64,000 bases of DNA from assembly GCA_944390715.1 (NCBI GenBank), contig CALXQS010000003.1:114223-178222 (forward strand). The letters run 5' to 3'. The notes under the pieces were generated by a model. The model made no database searches. It was given only the letters and a program-made list of their open reading frames with translations, and was not told the DNA's origin. Below are positions 40,390 through 49,086 of this stretch, piece by piece. The DNA comes from an uncultured Duodenibacillus sp. (GTDB lineage Bacteria; Pseudomonadota; Gammaproteobacteria; Burkholderiales; Burkholderiaceae_F). The first letter of the stretch is position 1. The number at the start of each line of letters is the position of its first letter. The translations under genes and the position numbers were made by a program.

Positions 40390-40752
40390 ATGAAAATCGA
40401 AAAGGTTTGTGTTTTTCTTTTGATGGGTGCGGTTTTCTCTTTAAGCTGTTATGCACAAGATGCCTCCAGGATGACAAAAGAACAATGCCTTGCCTGCCAT
40501 GGAGGCAGCTTTGATGCGCTTGTCAACAAGGATTTTCAGATTGAAGCCGTGCCAAAGCCTATAAATCCGCATTTGTATGTTCCGCATGATGGCAGCACGA
40601 AAGACTTTTTTGATTGCTTGCTCTGTCATCAGCAACATAAGATTCCGCCGGAAAAAGGATGGCACGACAGATCAGCAGGGCTTGACCCTTGTTTCGGCTG
40701 CCATCATACCGAGGAGTTTCAGAAGTGCTCGGAATGCCACGACAAAAAGTAG
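40390..40752 (+). CDS. Small periplasmic tetraheme cytochrome c
   Basis: A 120-residue precursor with a signal peptide (FLLMGAVFSLSCYA). Four CxxCH motifs are present: residues 33-37 (CLACH), 76-80 (CLLCH), 101-105 (CFGCH) and 113-117 (CSECH). It resembles the N-terminal cytochrome domain that is fused to the flavoprotein in Fcc3, but here it is a separate subunit. The ATG at 40390 has GGAAGGA upstream. It probably delivers electrons to the flavoprotein encoded before it. Confidence 0.93.
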   Translation: MKIEKVCVFLLMGAVFSLSCYAQDASRMTKEQCLACHGGSFDALVNKDFQIEAVPKPINPHLYVPHDGSTKDFFDCLLCHQQHKIPPEKGWHDRSAGLDPCFGCHHTEEFQKCSECHDKK

Positions 40753-40920
40753 GTCGTTTCGCGAGGAACCTGCAAACAAGGTGACGCAAGCGATTTGCCA
40801 GAAAGAGAAATATTTCTGCTTGCCGTTGCTTGACCAAAAAAGGAAATGCCAGGTCCCGCAACCATTATGCGATCAAGTGAGCTAAGCAAAAGGTGCTCTT
40901 TGATCGTTCTGTAGCTACAC

Positions 40921-41235
40921 CTAATATTCAATTTCGTAAGGCCAATCGAGAATGCCGCCGAAATTGACGACGTCCTGCCAGCCGTGATCGTGCAGATATC
41001 GTGCGGCAATGCCGCTGCGCCGTCCGCTGCGGCAGTAGAGCAGGTATTTGGCGCTTTTGTCGGCGAGCGCCTCGGGGATGTTTCCGCCGACAATCGCGTC
41101 AAGCTCAATATTGACGGCGTTTGGAATGTGGCCGGCAGCAAACTCTGCGGGCGTGCGCACGTCAATGACGGCAAGAGCGACGCCCGAGAGCATCAGTTTT
41201 CTCGCATCTTCCTGCGGCAAATCTAGTTCTGTCAT
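40921..41235 (-). CDS. Single-domain rhodanese-like protein
   Basis: A 104-residue rhodanese domain. Seen: VIDVRTPAEFAAGHIPNAVNI and the active loop YCRSGRRSG with the catalytic Cys. It has no signal peptide, so it would be cytoplasmic. It could carry sulfane sulfur; its partner is unknown. The gene stands alone, convergent with the tetraheme cytochrome gene and separated from the dms genes by a terminator. Confidence 0.93.
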   Translation of the reverse strand: MTELDLPQEDARKLMLSGVALAVIDVRTPAEFAAGHIPNAVNIELDAIVGGNIPEALADKSAKYLLYCRSGRRSGIAARYLHDHGWQDVVNFGGILDWPYEIEY

Positions 41236-41317
41236 GGGGCTGATCAGGTGAAAATAATTGATTCAAGGCAGAGAGATCATAGCCGCGTACAGCTCATGCG
41301 GGGCGAAGCTGCGCACG

Positions 41318-41362
41318 CAAAAAGACCCGCAAGCTTCTTTTTGAGAGAGCTTTGCGGGTCTA
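41318..41362 (-). terminator. Terminator of the dmsAB unit
   Basis: Minus strand AGACCCGCAAAGCT...AGCTTGCGGGTCT followed by TTTTTGCG. This is a strong terminator about 70 bases beyond dmsB. No dmsC lies between. Confidence 0.9.
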
Positions 41363-41428
41363 AAGACTAGAACGAGCGTCCGGCCTCAGGCCTTTGAGCT
41401 GCTGATGCCGGTCAAGTCGGTCTTTGGC

Positions 41429-42040
41429 TTAGAAGCGATGCGCTTTGCCGCCTTCGCTGCCGGCGGGTTTGGCCGTACGGCAGGGCTTGATGACGATCGA
41501 GGGCTTGGTAGCCTCGCCCGAAGGGAGCGGTGCAATCGCGTCCACCACGCCGTGCTTTTTGCGCAGTTCTTCGATGTCGCCGAAGTCCAGAGCGCGCTCG
41601 GGGCAGCTTTCCACGCATACCGGCATGCCGCCTTTTTGCGTGCGCTCAAGGCAGCCGTCGCACTTGCGCATCTTCATGGCCTTCTTGTCGAGCTGCGGCA
41701 CGCCGTAGGGGCAGGCCTTGGCGCACATGCCGCAGCCGATGCACTTGGCCGTGTCGATGACAACCAGGCCGTCCTCGGCCCGCTTGAAATGCGCGCCGGT
41801 CGGGCAGACCTTGACGCAGGCGGGATCGGCGCATTCGTTGCAGCCCATCGAGACGTAGTAGGCGTAGACGTCCTGACGCCAGGTGCCGTCCCAATTCTTG
41901 CGCCAAGAGCCTCCTTCGTACTCAATGACGCGGCGCAGATTCAGGCCGACGGGCATGTTTTTGAGGTCTGCACAGGCAACCGAGCAGGTGCGGCAGCCAG
42001 CACAGCGGCTCACGTCAATGAAAAAACCTTTTTGTGACAT
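41429..42040 (-). CDS. dmsB: DmsB-type four-cluster iron-sulfur subunit
   Basis: Electron-transfer subunit of 203 residues. Four [4Fe-4S] motifs: CAGCRTCSVAC, CNECADPACVKVCP, CIGCGMCAKACP and CDGCLE...CVESCP. It has no Tat signal, so it is expected to be exported together with the DmsA-like subunit by hitch-hiking. It lies 18 bases after dmsA. The basic tail (KPAGSEGGKAHRF) is unusual. A membrane anchor subunit is not encoded next to it. Confidence 0.94.
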   Translation of the reverse strand: MSQKGFFIDVSRCAGCRTCSVACADLKNMPVGLNLRRVIEYEGGSWRKNWDGTWRQDVYAYYVSMGCNECADPACVKVCPTGAHFKRAEDGLVVIDTAKCIGCGMCAKACPYGVPQLDKKAMKMRKCDGCLERTQKGGMPVCVESCPERALDFGDIEELRKKHGVVDAIAPLPSGEATKPSIVIKPCRTAKPAGSEGGKAHRF

Positions 42041-42058
42041 TTGTAGTTCTCCCCGTCA

Positions 42059-44434
42059 TCAGGCCTTGCGGACCTGAACCAGAATGTTGTGCTGTGCATT
42101 GCCCTTGCCGAGCGGGCTGGGGCGGTGCGCGGTGAGCGTGTTGATGCAGCCGCCCACGTCAATGCGCTTGCCGTTGATCATCTTGGGCTCGTACCAAGCG
42201 CCTTGCGGGATGGTGACGACGCCGGGCATGATGCGGGGCGTCACGCGGGCAGGCAGCCGCACCGTGCCGCGGTCGTTGAAGACGTCGACCATGTCGCCGT
42301 CGGCAATGCCGCGGCTCTGAGCATCGAGCACGTTCATGAAGACCACGTCGGGATGCATCTCGCGCAGCTTCGGGAGGTTGTGGAATGTCGAGTGAATGCG
42401 GCCGTGACCGTGGAAGCCGAAGCACTGCAGAGGATACTTCTTGGCCTTCGGATCGCCGGGCATGTCCCAGGTGCTCCAGAACACGGGGATCGGGGAGATG
42501 ACGTCGCCCTCGGCAAGCTTCCAGTCGCTGACCATCTTGGCAAGCGATTCGGAATAGATTTCGATCTTGCCCGTGGCGGTCTTGAGCTTGTTCTTCACAG
42601 GATCCTTGCGGAAGGCTTCGAGCGCGATCGGATCCTTGCGCACGCCCCAGAGCTTGGCCATGCCGTTTTTCCAGAACGTATCGAAGTCCGGCAGCGAGGG
42701 CACCTTCTTGCGCGTGGCGTCGTAGCACCAGCGAATCCATTCTTCCTGCGTGCGGCCTTCCGTGTAAGCTTCTTCAAGGCCGAGTTCCTTGGCGATCAAG
42801 CGGCAGATTTCCCAGCTTGACTTCTGCTCGTACTGCGGTTCAACCGCTTTCTGGATGGCGAGCATGCAGGCGACGTCGCCGTGGCTGCCGCCCTGGCAGG
42901 CCATGTCGTTGGTCTCGGGACCAAGGATGTCGGGCAGCAGAATGTCGGCATAGCGGCACGAAGGCGTCATCATGTTGTCGCAGACGACGAGGAATTCGAG
43001 CTTGGTTTCATCGGCGAGCACCTTGTCGGTCCAGTTGCAGTCGCCGTGCTGGTTGATCATCGTGTTGCCGCCCGAGTTGACGATCATCTTGATGTTTTGC
43101 GTCAGACGCTCAACACCCTTGACGCCGTCGGTGGTGCGGGTCATTTCCTTGCCGCGGAGGATGGCGTCGGTCCACATGTAAACCGGGATCGTGGCCTTCA
43201 CCGGGTTCTTGCCCACGGGCAGATACACGGCCGGGAAGGGCGTGTTGCCTTCGTGTTCGCCCGAGTTGGTGCCGGGCAGCCCCACCTGGCCCAGGAGGAT
43301 GGGCACCATGGCGATGGCGCGGGCCGTTTCTTCGCCGTTTGCCTGGCGCTGCGGACCCCAGCCCTGAGAGACGAAAAGCGGCTTGGTTTTGGCCATTTCG
43401 CGTGCAAGGTTGCGGATGACGTCAACCGGGATGCCGGTAATCTTGGAGGCCCATTCGGGGGTCTTGGGCGTCTTGTCCTTGCCGCGGCCCAAAATGTAGG
43501 ACTTGTAGTCGCCGTTCTTGGGAGCGGAGGCAGGAAGCGTCTTTTCATCGTAGCCCACGCAGTACTTGTCAAGGAATTCCTGATCGACCCACTTGTGAGT
43601 GATGAATTCGTAGGCAAGCGCGCCCACCAGTGCGGCATCGGTGCCCGGACGGATGGGAATCCACTGATCGGCGCGGGTGGTGGCCGTATCCGTAAAGCAC
43701 GGGTCAATGACGATCATGCGCGGACGATGACGCGTCATGGCGGCGTCAACTTGAAAGCCCTTGCCGCCGCCCGAGGGACGCATCACGGAGAAGTTGTTGC
43801 CGAAGACGACATAGAGCTCGGCGTTGGCGATTTCGCTCGGAAGCGAAGCAGGACGTCCGCCGTAGGTAAAGGGAAACGACGCCTGAAGCTGTGCGTTGGA
43901 ATAGGAGCCGTAGTACTTCAGATAGCCGCCCATCAAGTTCATGAGACGCTGCCAGGAGCGGCGCGAGCTCACAATCGACTGCTGGCCGGAACAGTACTGC
44001 CAGTAGATGGCTTCATTGCCGTAGGTTTCTTTAATGCGCTTCCACTGCTCGGCGATGGTTTTGATGGCCTCATCCCACGTGATGCGCTCAAACTTTCCTT
44101 CGCCGCGCTTGCCGACGCGCTTCATCGGATACTTCAGACGATCGGGCGAGTAGATGCGCTCGCGCATCGAGCGGCCCCTCTGGCAGGCACGCAGCTGACG
44201 GGGTCCGAGCGTTTCGGGCTGGGTGTTGTCGGTTTCGATGCGGATGACTTGTCCATTTTTGGTAAAGCAGCGAACCGGGCAGCGCTGGCCGCAGTTGATG
44301 ACGCAGGCGCACCACTTGTAGTGGCCGTAATCCTCGATGGCGGCGGCAACAGCCTGCGCGACATGACTCAGCGGAAGACCGCTTGCTGCCAAAGCCGACA
44401 GAAGCGTTCTTCTCGAGATCGAGAAATCAAGCAT
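42059..44434 (-). CDS. dmsA: DMSO-reductase-family molybdopterin catalytic subunit
   Basis: Tat-exported molybdenum enzyme of 791 residues (SRRTLLSALAASG). The [4Fe-4S] site is C42-A-C44...C48...C84 (WCACVINCGQRC and LRACQRG), spaced as in DmsA. The Mo ligand is probably the Ser in YYGSYSNAQ, as in E. coli DmsA. The conserved region HGRIHSTFHN and the final QHNILVQVRK fit DMSO/S-oxide reductases. Substrate could be DMSO, methionine or biotin sulfoxide, or an oxyanion. It precedes dmsB by 18 bases; the start has AGGAG. Confidence 0.93.
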   Translation of the reverse strand: MLDFSISRRTLLSALAASGLPLSHVAQAVAAAIEDYGHYKWCACVINCGQRCPVRCFTKNGQVIRIETDNTQPETLGPRQLRACQRGRSMRERIYSPDRLKYPMKRVGKRGEGKFERITWDEAIKTIAEQWKRIKETYGNEAIYWQYCSGQQSIVSSRRSWQRLMNLMGGYLKYYGSYSNAQLQASFPFTYGGRPASLPSEIANAELYVVFGNNFSVMRPSGGGKGFQVDAAMTRHRPRMIVIDPCFTDTATTRADQWIPIRPGTDAALVGALAYEFITHKWVDQEFLDKYCVGYDEKTLPASAPKNGDYKSYILGRGKDKTPKTPEWASKITGIPVDVIRNLAREMAKTKPLFVSQGWGPQRQANGEETARAIAMVPILLGQVGLPGTNSGEHEGNTPFPAVYLPVGKNPVKATIPVYMWTDAILRGKEMTRTTDGVKGVERLTQNIKMIVNSGGNTMINQHGDCNWTDKVLADETKLEFLVVCDNMMTPSCRYADILLPDILGPETNDMACQGGSHGDVACMLAIQKAVEPQYEQKSSWEICRLIAKELGLEEAYTEGRTQEEWIRWCYDATRKKVPSLPDFDTFWKNGMAKLWGVRKDPIALEAFRKDPVKNKLKTATGKIEIYSESLAKMVSDWKLAEGDVISPIPVFWSTWDMPGDPKAKKYPLQCFGFHGHGRIHSTFHNLPKLREMHPDVVFMNVLDAQSRGIADGDMVDVFNDRGTVRLPARVTPRIMPGVVTIPQGAWYEPKMINGKRIDVGGCINTLTAHRPSPLGKGNAQHNILVQVRKA

Positions 44435-44831
44435 GTTTTATCTCCTGAATAAGCAGGCTTATCCGCCGGCGGCTGTCGATTTTTGTTTTGCCGGACTTGC
44501 AGAGGAAAAAGCCTGCACAGTGGGGTTGTGCGGGATGACTTCATGCGCATGTTGCGCACAATCCGCATGATCAGTCTAAGGAAAAACGCGAATGAACAGG
44601 CATTCACTGAAGGTAAATTCAGAAGGGGAGATTTTGATGCAGGACAAGCGAAAGTCCCTTAAGTTTTAGTTATTGCGAAGAAACCTTTGACTCATGTGCT
44701 TGTGAAGAAAAATTGCGGGGGCTTTAGGCTGCGTCTTTAGTTGCTTCAGCGTTTGAAGCCAGGCAGGAAAATGCGTCCAGCAAAATGCTTAGAATGAAGC
44801 GAGAAAATTTTTTCAAAGGGAGAGAAAGACT
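44435..44831. other. Divergent intergenic region between dmsA and endonuclease I
   Basis: Contains no gene. It has an inverted repeat TCATGCG-N16-CGCATGA (44541-44570), about 110 bases upstream of dmsA, which could be a regulator site. The endonuclease gene starts at 44832 after GGGAGAG. No FNR-type site was seen. Confidence 0.4.
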
Positions 44832-45584
44832 GTGCACAAGAAGGCTTTTTGGATTGCTGCGGCAAGTCTTGTGCTCGCTGCAGTGAACGTTGCTGCGGCG
44901 GCAGGAAACGAGCGCATCGAATCCTTCAACAAGGCAAAAAAGCTCCTTGAACAGAAGGTGTATTTTGATCATCGCTTCACCTTCTACTGTCAGGCCCCTT
45001 TTGATGCAAGAAAAAAAATTACGCTGCCTGAGGGCTTTTCTGCCCCTAAGCACGCCAAGCGCTCCTTGAGAGTGGAGTGGGAGCACGTGGTGCCGGCGGA
45101 AAACTTCGGCCGCGCGTTTGTCGAATGGCGTGAAGGAAGCCCCGAGTGCGTCGACAGCAAGGGCCGCAGCTTCAAGGGCAGAAAGTGTGCTGAAAAAGCA
45201 AATGCTTCCTATCGTCTGATGCAGTTAGACCTCTACAATCTCTATCCGGCTATTGGATCGGTGAACGCCATGCGCTCAAACTACCGCTACGCGATGCTGC
45301 CTGGGGTGCCGAATACGTTCGGCACATGCGCCATGAAGATCGACGGGCGTCGAGCAGAACCGCCGGAATATACCCGCGGGGCGATTGCGCGTACGTCTCT
45401 TTATATGGAAGACGCCTACAGCGTCTACAAAATGTCCGGTGCGCAAAGAAAGCTCATGCAGGCTTGGGACAAGATGCACCCCGTGGATCAATGGGAGTGT
45501 TTGAGGGCCAAGCGCATTGAAGCCGTTCAGAGAAACGAAAACAAGTTCGTAAGCGAGCCTTGCCGCAGGAAAGGTTGGTATTGA
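44832..45584 (+). CDS. endA: Endonuclease I (EndA/Vvn family), secreted nuclease
   Basis: Periplasmic or secreted nonspecific endonuclease, 250 residues. The signal peptide is at residues 1-24. The catalytic His lies in EWEHVVPAENFG and the Mg-binding Asn in LDLYNLYPAIGSVN. Cysteines suggest disulfides, as known for this family. The start codon is GTG with GGGAGAG upstream. Likely role: degrading extracellular DNA. The gene is isolated and followed by the candidate small RNA on the other strand. Confidence 0.9.
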   Translation: MHKKAFWIAAASLVLAAVNVAAAAGNERIESFNKAKKLLEQKVYFDHRFTFYCQAPFDARKKITLPEGFSAPKHAKRSLRVEWEHVVPAENFGRAFVEWREGSPECVDSKGRSFKGRKCAEKANASYRLMQLDLYNLYPAIGSVNAMRSNYRYAMLPGVPNTFGTCAMKIDGRRAEPPEYTRGAIARTSLYMEDAYSVYKMSGAQRKLMQAWDKMHPVDQWECLRAKRIEAVQRNENKFVSEPCRRKGWY

Positions 45585-45635
45585 TCATTCAAGCACCAAA
45601 AGCTCGAAATTGCCTTGCGGAGATTGAGTACGTGT

Positions 45636-45770
45636 AAAAACAAAAGCGTCGGCCAGCCTAAAAAGACTGAAACCGACGTCGGCACTTCGTACCCATTTGG
45701 CAGCCCGAGGGAATCACACCCACAGCCCGTCCAGGAGGATAACGGGACACCCCGAAAGAGCCTTCCTGTC
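45636..45770 (-). ncRNA. Candidate small RNA, about 135 nt
   Basis: On the minus strand TATAAT (45777-45782) is followed by a G/C-rich, highly structured sequence without a credible protein. It includes a CCCGT/ACGGG hairpin. It ends in a strong terminator, CGTCGG...CCGACG (45646-45677) with CTTTTGTTTTT. The -35 is poor (TTTTTA at 17 bases). It does not match SRP, 6S or tmRNA as I know them. It lies between endA and the SGNH hydrolase gene. Confidence 0.5.
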
Positions 45771-45872
45771 CTCTCGATTATAGCCGAATAACCTTCTAAT
45801 AAAAATGTAACAGAACGCATCGCCTGAAATTTGAACTGTTTGGCCAAGGCGGCAAGTGGTGCCGCGTCCTGA

Positions 45873-46667
45873 TCATTTGCGCATCATTTCGCGCACTTTT
45901 TGGGCTACAGCTTTGCCAAGCGCCTCGTGTTCGTTGCTTGTGAGGTGCACGTTGTCGGGCTGATCGGGCAGTCCCACAACAGCACCGCCGTCAAAAAATT
46001 CAGCTCCGGCGGCGGTCACGGCTTTTTCTATGACAGGTCCCCAGACTTTGGTTTTAGCCAAAGATCCTGCAAAAAAGTGGCCGTAGGGCGTATGGTCGCC
46101 GTCCATGGGAGGCGGCAGCACGATGAGCACGCGCGGAACCTTGTAGGCGGTGCGGCTTTGCCAGCGGGCGTCAACGACGCAGCGCGTAAGATTGACGAGC
46201 CCCTGCGCGACGTCTTTGGCTTGCCGATGGTGTCCCGCCTTGAGGTCGTTGGTGCCCAGCATGATGATGACGAGATCAACGGGCATGTTGGCCGAGAGCG
46301 CTGCCGGCAGCGTCGTTAGGCCGTTGTACGTGGCCCCGGGAATCTCGCCGCTTCCCGTGCTGATCGGCTCATCGACGTCTGTCGTGCGCCCGCCCAGGGC
46401 GTCGACCTCAATGCGGTACTTGCCGCCCAGAGCTTTGCTCATCTGATAGGGCCAAGTTTCTTTCAGAGGAAGTCTGGAGACGATTTTGGTTTTCGGCTCA
46501 TATACCCAGCCAAAGGTGTTTGAGTCGCCGTAGACGAAGATGGTTTTTTGCACGGAGCCGTCAGTTTTTTGCTCGAGATCTGATGCGGCCCACGCCGACG
46601 GCGACGTGACGAACAAAAAGCAAGCGGCAGCAATTGCTGCCAGCGGTGCAGAAGCGGAAATTTTCAT
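45873..46667 (-). CDS. Secreted SGNH/GDSL hydrolase (arylesterase-like)
   Basis: An exported hydrolase of 264 residues with signal peptide (SAWA-A). The SGNH blocks are seen: block I YGDSNTFGW, Gly in DALGGRT, block III LGTNDLK, block V DNVHLTSNEH. The Ser of GDS is the likely nucleophile. It could remove acetyl or acyl groups from sugars. It shares strand and order with the bcs operon (bcsG-GNAT-SGNH), though a bidirectional terminator sits after bcsG, so a cellulose-related role is speculative. The ATG at 46667 is preferred over the TTG at 46691. Confidence 0.88.
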   Translation of the reverse strand: MKISASAPLAAIAAACFLFVTSPSAWAASDLEQKTDGSVQKTIFVYGDSNTFGWVYEPKTKIVSRLPLKETWPYQMSKALGGKYRIEVDALGGRTTDVDEPISTGSGEIPGATYNGLTTLPAALSANMPVDLVIIMLGTNDLKAGHHRQAKDVAQGLVNLTRCVVDARWQSRTAYKVPRVLIVLPPPMDGDHTPYGHFFAGSLAKTKVWGPVIEKAVTAAGAEFFDGGAVVGLPDQPDNVHLTSNEHEALGKAVAQKVREMMRK

Positions 46668-46700
46668 AGTAAACAACAAGTTCTGGGACAATTCGAGCGC

Positions 46701-47192
46701 TTAGACGGCAAGTTCAAGATACATCACATCAAGGTAGCGCCCGAACTTGCAGCCGGCCTCGGTGAGCGTGCCGACAAATCGAAAGCCCAGCTTTTCGTGC
46801 AGCTTGATGCTTGCGGCGTTGTCCGAGGTCACAAGCGACACGACGCGGTGCGTGTTGGGGTCTTTGCGCGCGAGCTCAATGACCGACTGCGCAAGCATCA
46901 GTCCCAGCCCTTGCGAACGGTGGCCGTCGGCGATGTAAACCGAGAGCTCAACGGTGCTTGCGTATGCTTTTTTGGGATTGAATTCCGAGAGGCTCGCGTA
47001 GCCCACCACGCGGCCGTCAATTTCAGCGACGTTAAGAGGGTGATTGTCTTTGTTGTGCTCAAGAAGCCAGTGACGACGTTCTTCGAGCGTAGGCACCATC
47101 GTATCGAACGTGGCGGTGCTTTTTAGGACGGCGTCACGATAAATTGAGTGCAGCTCCACAAGGTCGATTTCTTTGGCGGGACGAATGGTCAC
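46701..47192 (-). CDS. GNAT acetyltransferase of the phosphinothricin/methionine-sulfone type
   Basis: N-acetyltransferase of 163 residues (PAT/Bar/MddA subfamily). N terminus ITIRPAKEIDLVELHSIY, centre YIADGHRSQGLGLMLAQ (acetyl-CoA P-loop), and C-terminal LHEKLGFRFVGTLTEAGCKFGRYLDV are typical. Such enzymes acetylate small amino acids, for example methionine sulfoximine or sulfone. The GTG at 47192 has GAGGGTGAA upstream and is preferred to the ATG at 47231. It lies 33 bases before the SGNH gene and on the other side of the bcs terminator. Confidence 0.88.
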   Translation of the reverse strand: MTIRPAKEIDLVELHSIYRDAVLKSTATFDTMVPTLEERRHWLLEHNKDNHPLNVAEIDGRVVGYASLSEFNPKKAYASTVELSVYIADGHRSQGLGLMLAQSVIELARKDPNTHRVVSLVTSDNAASIKLHEKLGFRFVGTLTEAGCKFGRYLDVMYLELAV

Positions 47193-47294
47193 AGCTTCAC
47201 CCTCACGACAAATGAAGAAACATGACGCCATTTTAGGGGGCTTGCCTGAATTTCAAAATAGGGCGAATTGCCTAGCTAAATCTTTGAAAAAATT

Positions 47295-47340
47295 GGAAAA
47301 AAGGCCAGCTGCAGGCGGTTGTCTGCAACTGGCCTTTTTC
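47295..47340. terminator. Bidirectional terminator after bcsG
   Basis: Stem GGCCAG-CTGCAG...CTGCA-CTGGCC has a T run on the plus strand (TTTTTC) and A/T-rich sequence on the other side. It lies 31 bases beyond bcsG. Confidence 0.8.
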
Positions 47341-47370
47341 AAGACGAAGCACCCGTCCGAGAGCAGAAAA

Positions 47371-49086
47371 TCAGCCTCCGTACGGCTCCCACTTGCCGCG
47401 GTTGAGCTTGAGGTAGTCGCGCCCCTTGTATTCGAGCACGGCAGCCTGGCCGTTTTCAGAGACCATATGCGTCTGCGGCAGATCTTTGACCAGCGTCTCA
47501 AGCGGTACGGCTCCCGAATTCTTGGCAAAGAAGTTCGTTTCAATCACGCGCCCAATCAAGGTCGAGAGCGCAAGATAGCTTGAGTTGCCCGAGACGTGAA
47601 TCTGGTTCTTGGGGAGATCTTTGAGCCCAATGAACTTCACAAGCACCGGCACCTGCGTAATGCGCCGGCTTGGGATGTCGCGCAGACGCGGCGTTTGGAT
47701 CTTGTCGCCGCGCACGGCTGCGCCGTGCTCGGGCACAACGACCAGAAGCACCTTGCGGCGGCCGCGTTCGAGCTCGTTGATGAACGTATTGAGCGAATCC
47801 AAGAACGTTTTGGCGCGGGGCTCAAATGCTTCCCAGCGGCTGTGCAGCGGCAGGCGGTTGCCGTCGTGCAGCGCAATGAAGTTAAAGAGCGACACCGAGC
47901 GCTTGTCCTTGTCGCGGTTCATGACGCGCGTCCAATGCCTCAGCACCGAGAGCGTATCAGCGATTTCTTCATTGTTAAACGACATGTACTTCAAAGGATA
48001 CTTGCGTTTTTCAAAGGGCGCGGTAAGTCCGGCCTGCGTGCGCATCGTATTGAGGTAGTTGTCGTAAACGCCGCTGTGATCCAAAAAGAGGTGCTGCTTG
48101 AAGCCCAGGGAATCCAGACGGTTCATGATTTCGCAATCAGGGCGTCGAGCATCGTAGAGGCCGTCGTGCGAGGGCTGGCCGCAGGCGCTGGTCAACAGGC
48201 GCAAAGCAGCGGGCCCTGAATAGGACGTCGCTGAATTGAACTTGTCAAAACGGATGTTAAAGCGCGAAAACACGCGGTGATTCTGCAGATTAGCCGCTTC
48301 AAGATCATCATTTGAAAGCGAGCAGATGTTGAGAATGATGATGTCAAAAGGCGTGTCCTTGGCAGAGATTCCGGTAGGAAACTGCGCCATGCGCTCCTTT
48401 TCATAATCAAGAAAAGTCTTGTACCAGTTTTCGACTTCCTCAGTCGGCGCAACGGCATCGGGATCCTGGGCCGTTGCAGCTTGACTCAGAATGGCGGCCG
48501 GAGTTTTCTGCGTATTGTCTGCGACCATTGCTGGCTGCGTGCGTACCGCCGGAGCGGGCTCCATAAAAATTGGCTGTACGACGAGAAAGGCCATGTAAAG
48601 AGCCGTGATCGTCGTTACGCGCACAAAGTCGCGCAGCAGGTAGTAGGCCAAAATAATCACTACGCCCCAGCCGACCATTCGGAAGTTGATGAAGTCCCAG
48701 GCAAGCTGCACGACATAGTTCACCGAAAAGCCGGCAATGCCCGAGGTGTTGGCAATGATGCTCTCGGGGCCCGGCAGCCAGCTCTCGGACCACAAGAGCG
48801 AAATGCCAAGGACAATGGCTGCGATTTGACGCAGACCGTTGAGCCACTTTCCAGTGACCGGAATCAGTACGAAGAGAAAGAAGACGGCATTGAGCAGAAG
48901 ATCAAGCCGCAGATAACCAGCGTAAGCAAGCGCAAACTTGCAGATGAAGTATGCATTCCAAAGGCCGAGCCCAAAATAGGTGCGCTTAAAGGGCTTGGCT
49001 TTCTTCATCCGTGCTGAAGACGCTTCAAGCAGGCTGCTGCCGGAGGTGCCTGCTTGATCCTTGCGGGCATCGGTTTGACCGCTCAC
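47371..49086 (-). CDS. bcsG: Cellulose phosphoethanolamine transferase BcsG
   Basis: Inner-membrane enzyme that moves phosphoethanolamine from phosphatidylethanolamine onto cellulose. Four or five N-terminal membrane segments (residues about 40-170) are followed by a periplasmic alkaline-phosphatase-like domain. The key residues are C255 (ILNICSLS), S290 (TSYSGP), E454 and H455 (VPEHGAA); their spacing equals that of C243, S278, E442 and H443 in Salmonella BcsG, shifted by 12. It overlaps bcsZ by four bases. The hydrophilic N-terminal extension of about 25 residues is not in the core fold. Confidence 0.94.
   Translation of the reverse strand: MSGQTDARKDQAGTSGSSLLEASSARMKKAKPFKRTYFGLGLWNAYFICKFALAYAGYLRLDLLLNAVFFLFVLIPVTGKWLNGLRQIAAIVLGISLLWSESWLPGPESIIANTSGIAGFSVNYVVQLAWDFINFRMVGWGVVIILAYYLLRDFVRVTTITALYMAFLVVQPIFMEPAPAVRTQPAMVADNTQKTPAAILSQAATAQDPDAVAPTEEVENWYKTFLDYEKERMAQFPTGISAKDTPFDIIILNICSLSNDDLEAANLQNHRVFSRFNIRFDKFNSATSYSGPAALRLLTSACGQPSHDGLYDARRPDCEIMNRLDSLGFKQHLFLDHSGVYDNYLNTMRTQAGLTAPFEKRKYPLKYMSFNNEEIADTLSVLRHWTRVMNRDKDKRSVSLFNFIALHDGNRLPLHSRWEAFEPRAKTFLDSLNTFINELERGRRKVLLVVVPEHGAAVRGDKIQTPRLRDIPSRRITQVPVLVKFIGLKDLPKNQIHVSGNSSYLALSTLIGRVIETNFFAKNSGAVPLETLVKDLPQTHMVSENGQAAVLEYKGRDYLKLNRGKWEPYGG

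Noticed and set aside
42881..44452. A 523-codon open frame opposite dmsA on the plus strand
   Set aside because: It lies antisense to a clearly identified molybdoenzyme gene and has a shadow composition rich in Arg, Gly and His; no family is recognisable.
45636..45782. A tRNA, SRP or 6S RNA gene
   Set aside because: No cloverleaf with T-loop motif, no GGAAG-type SRP loop, and the ends are not complementary as in 6S RNA. It is therefore listed only as an unknown candidate RNA.
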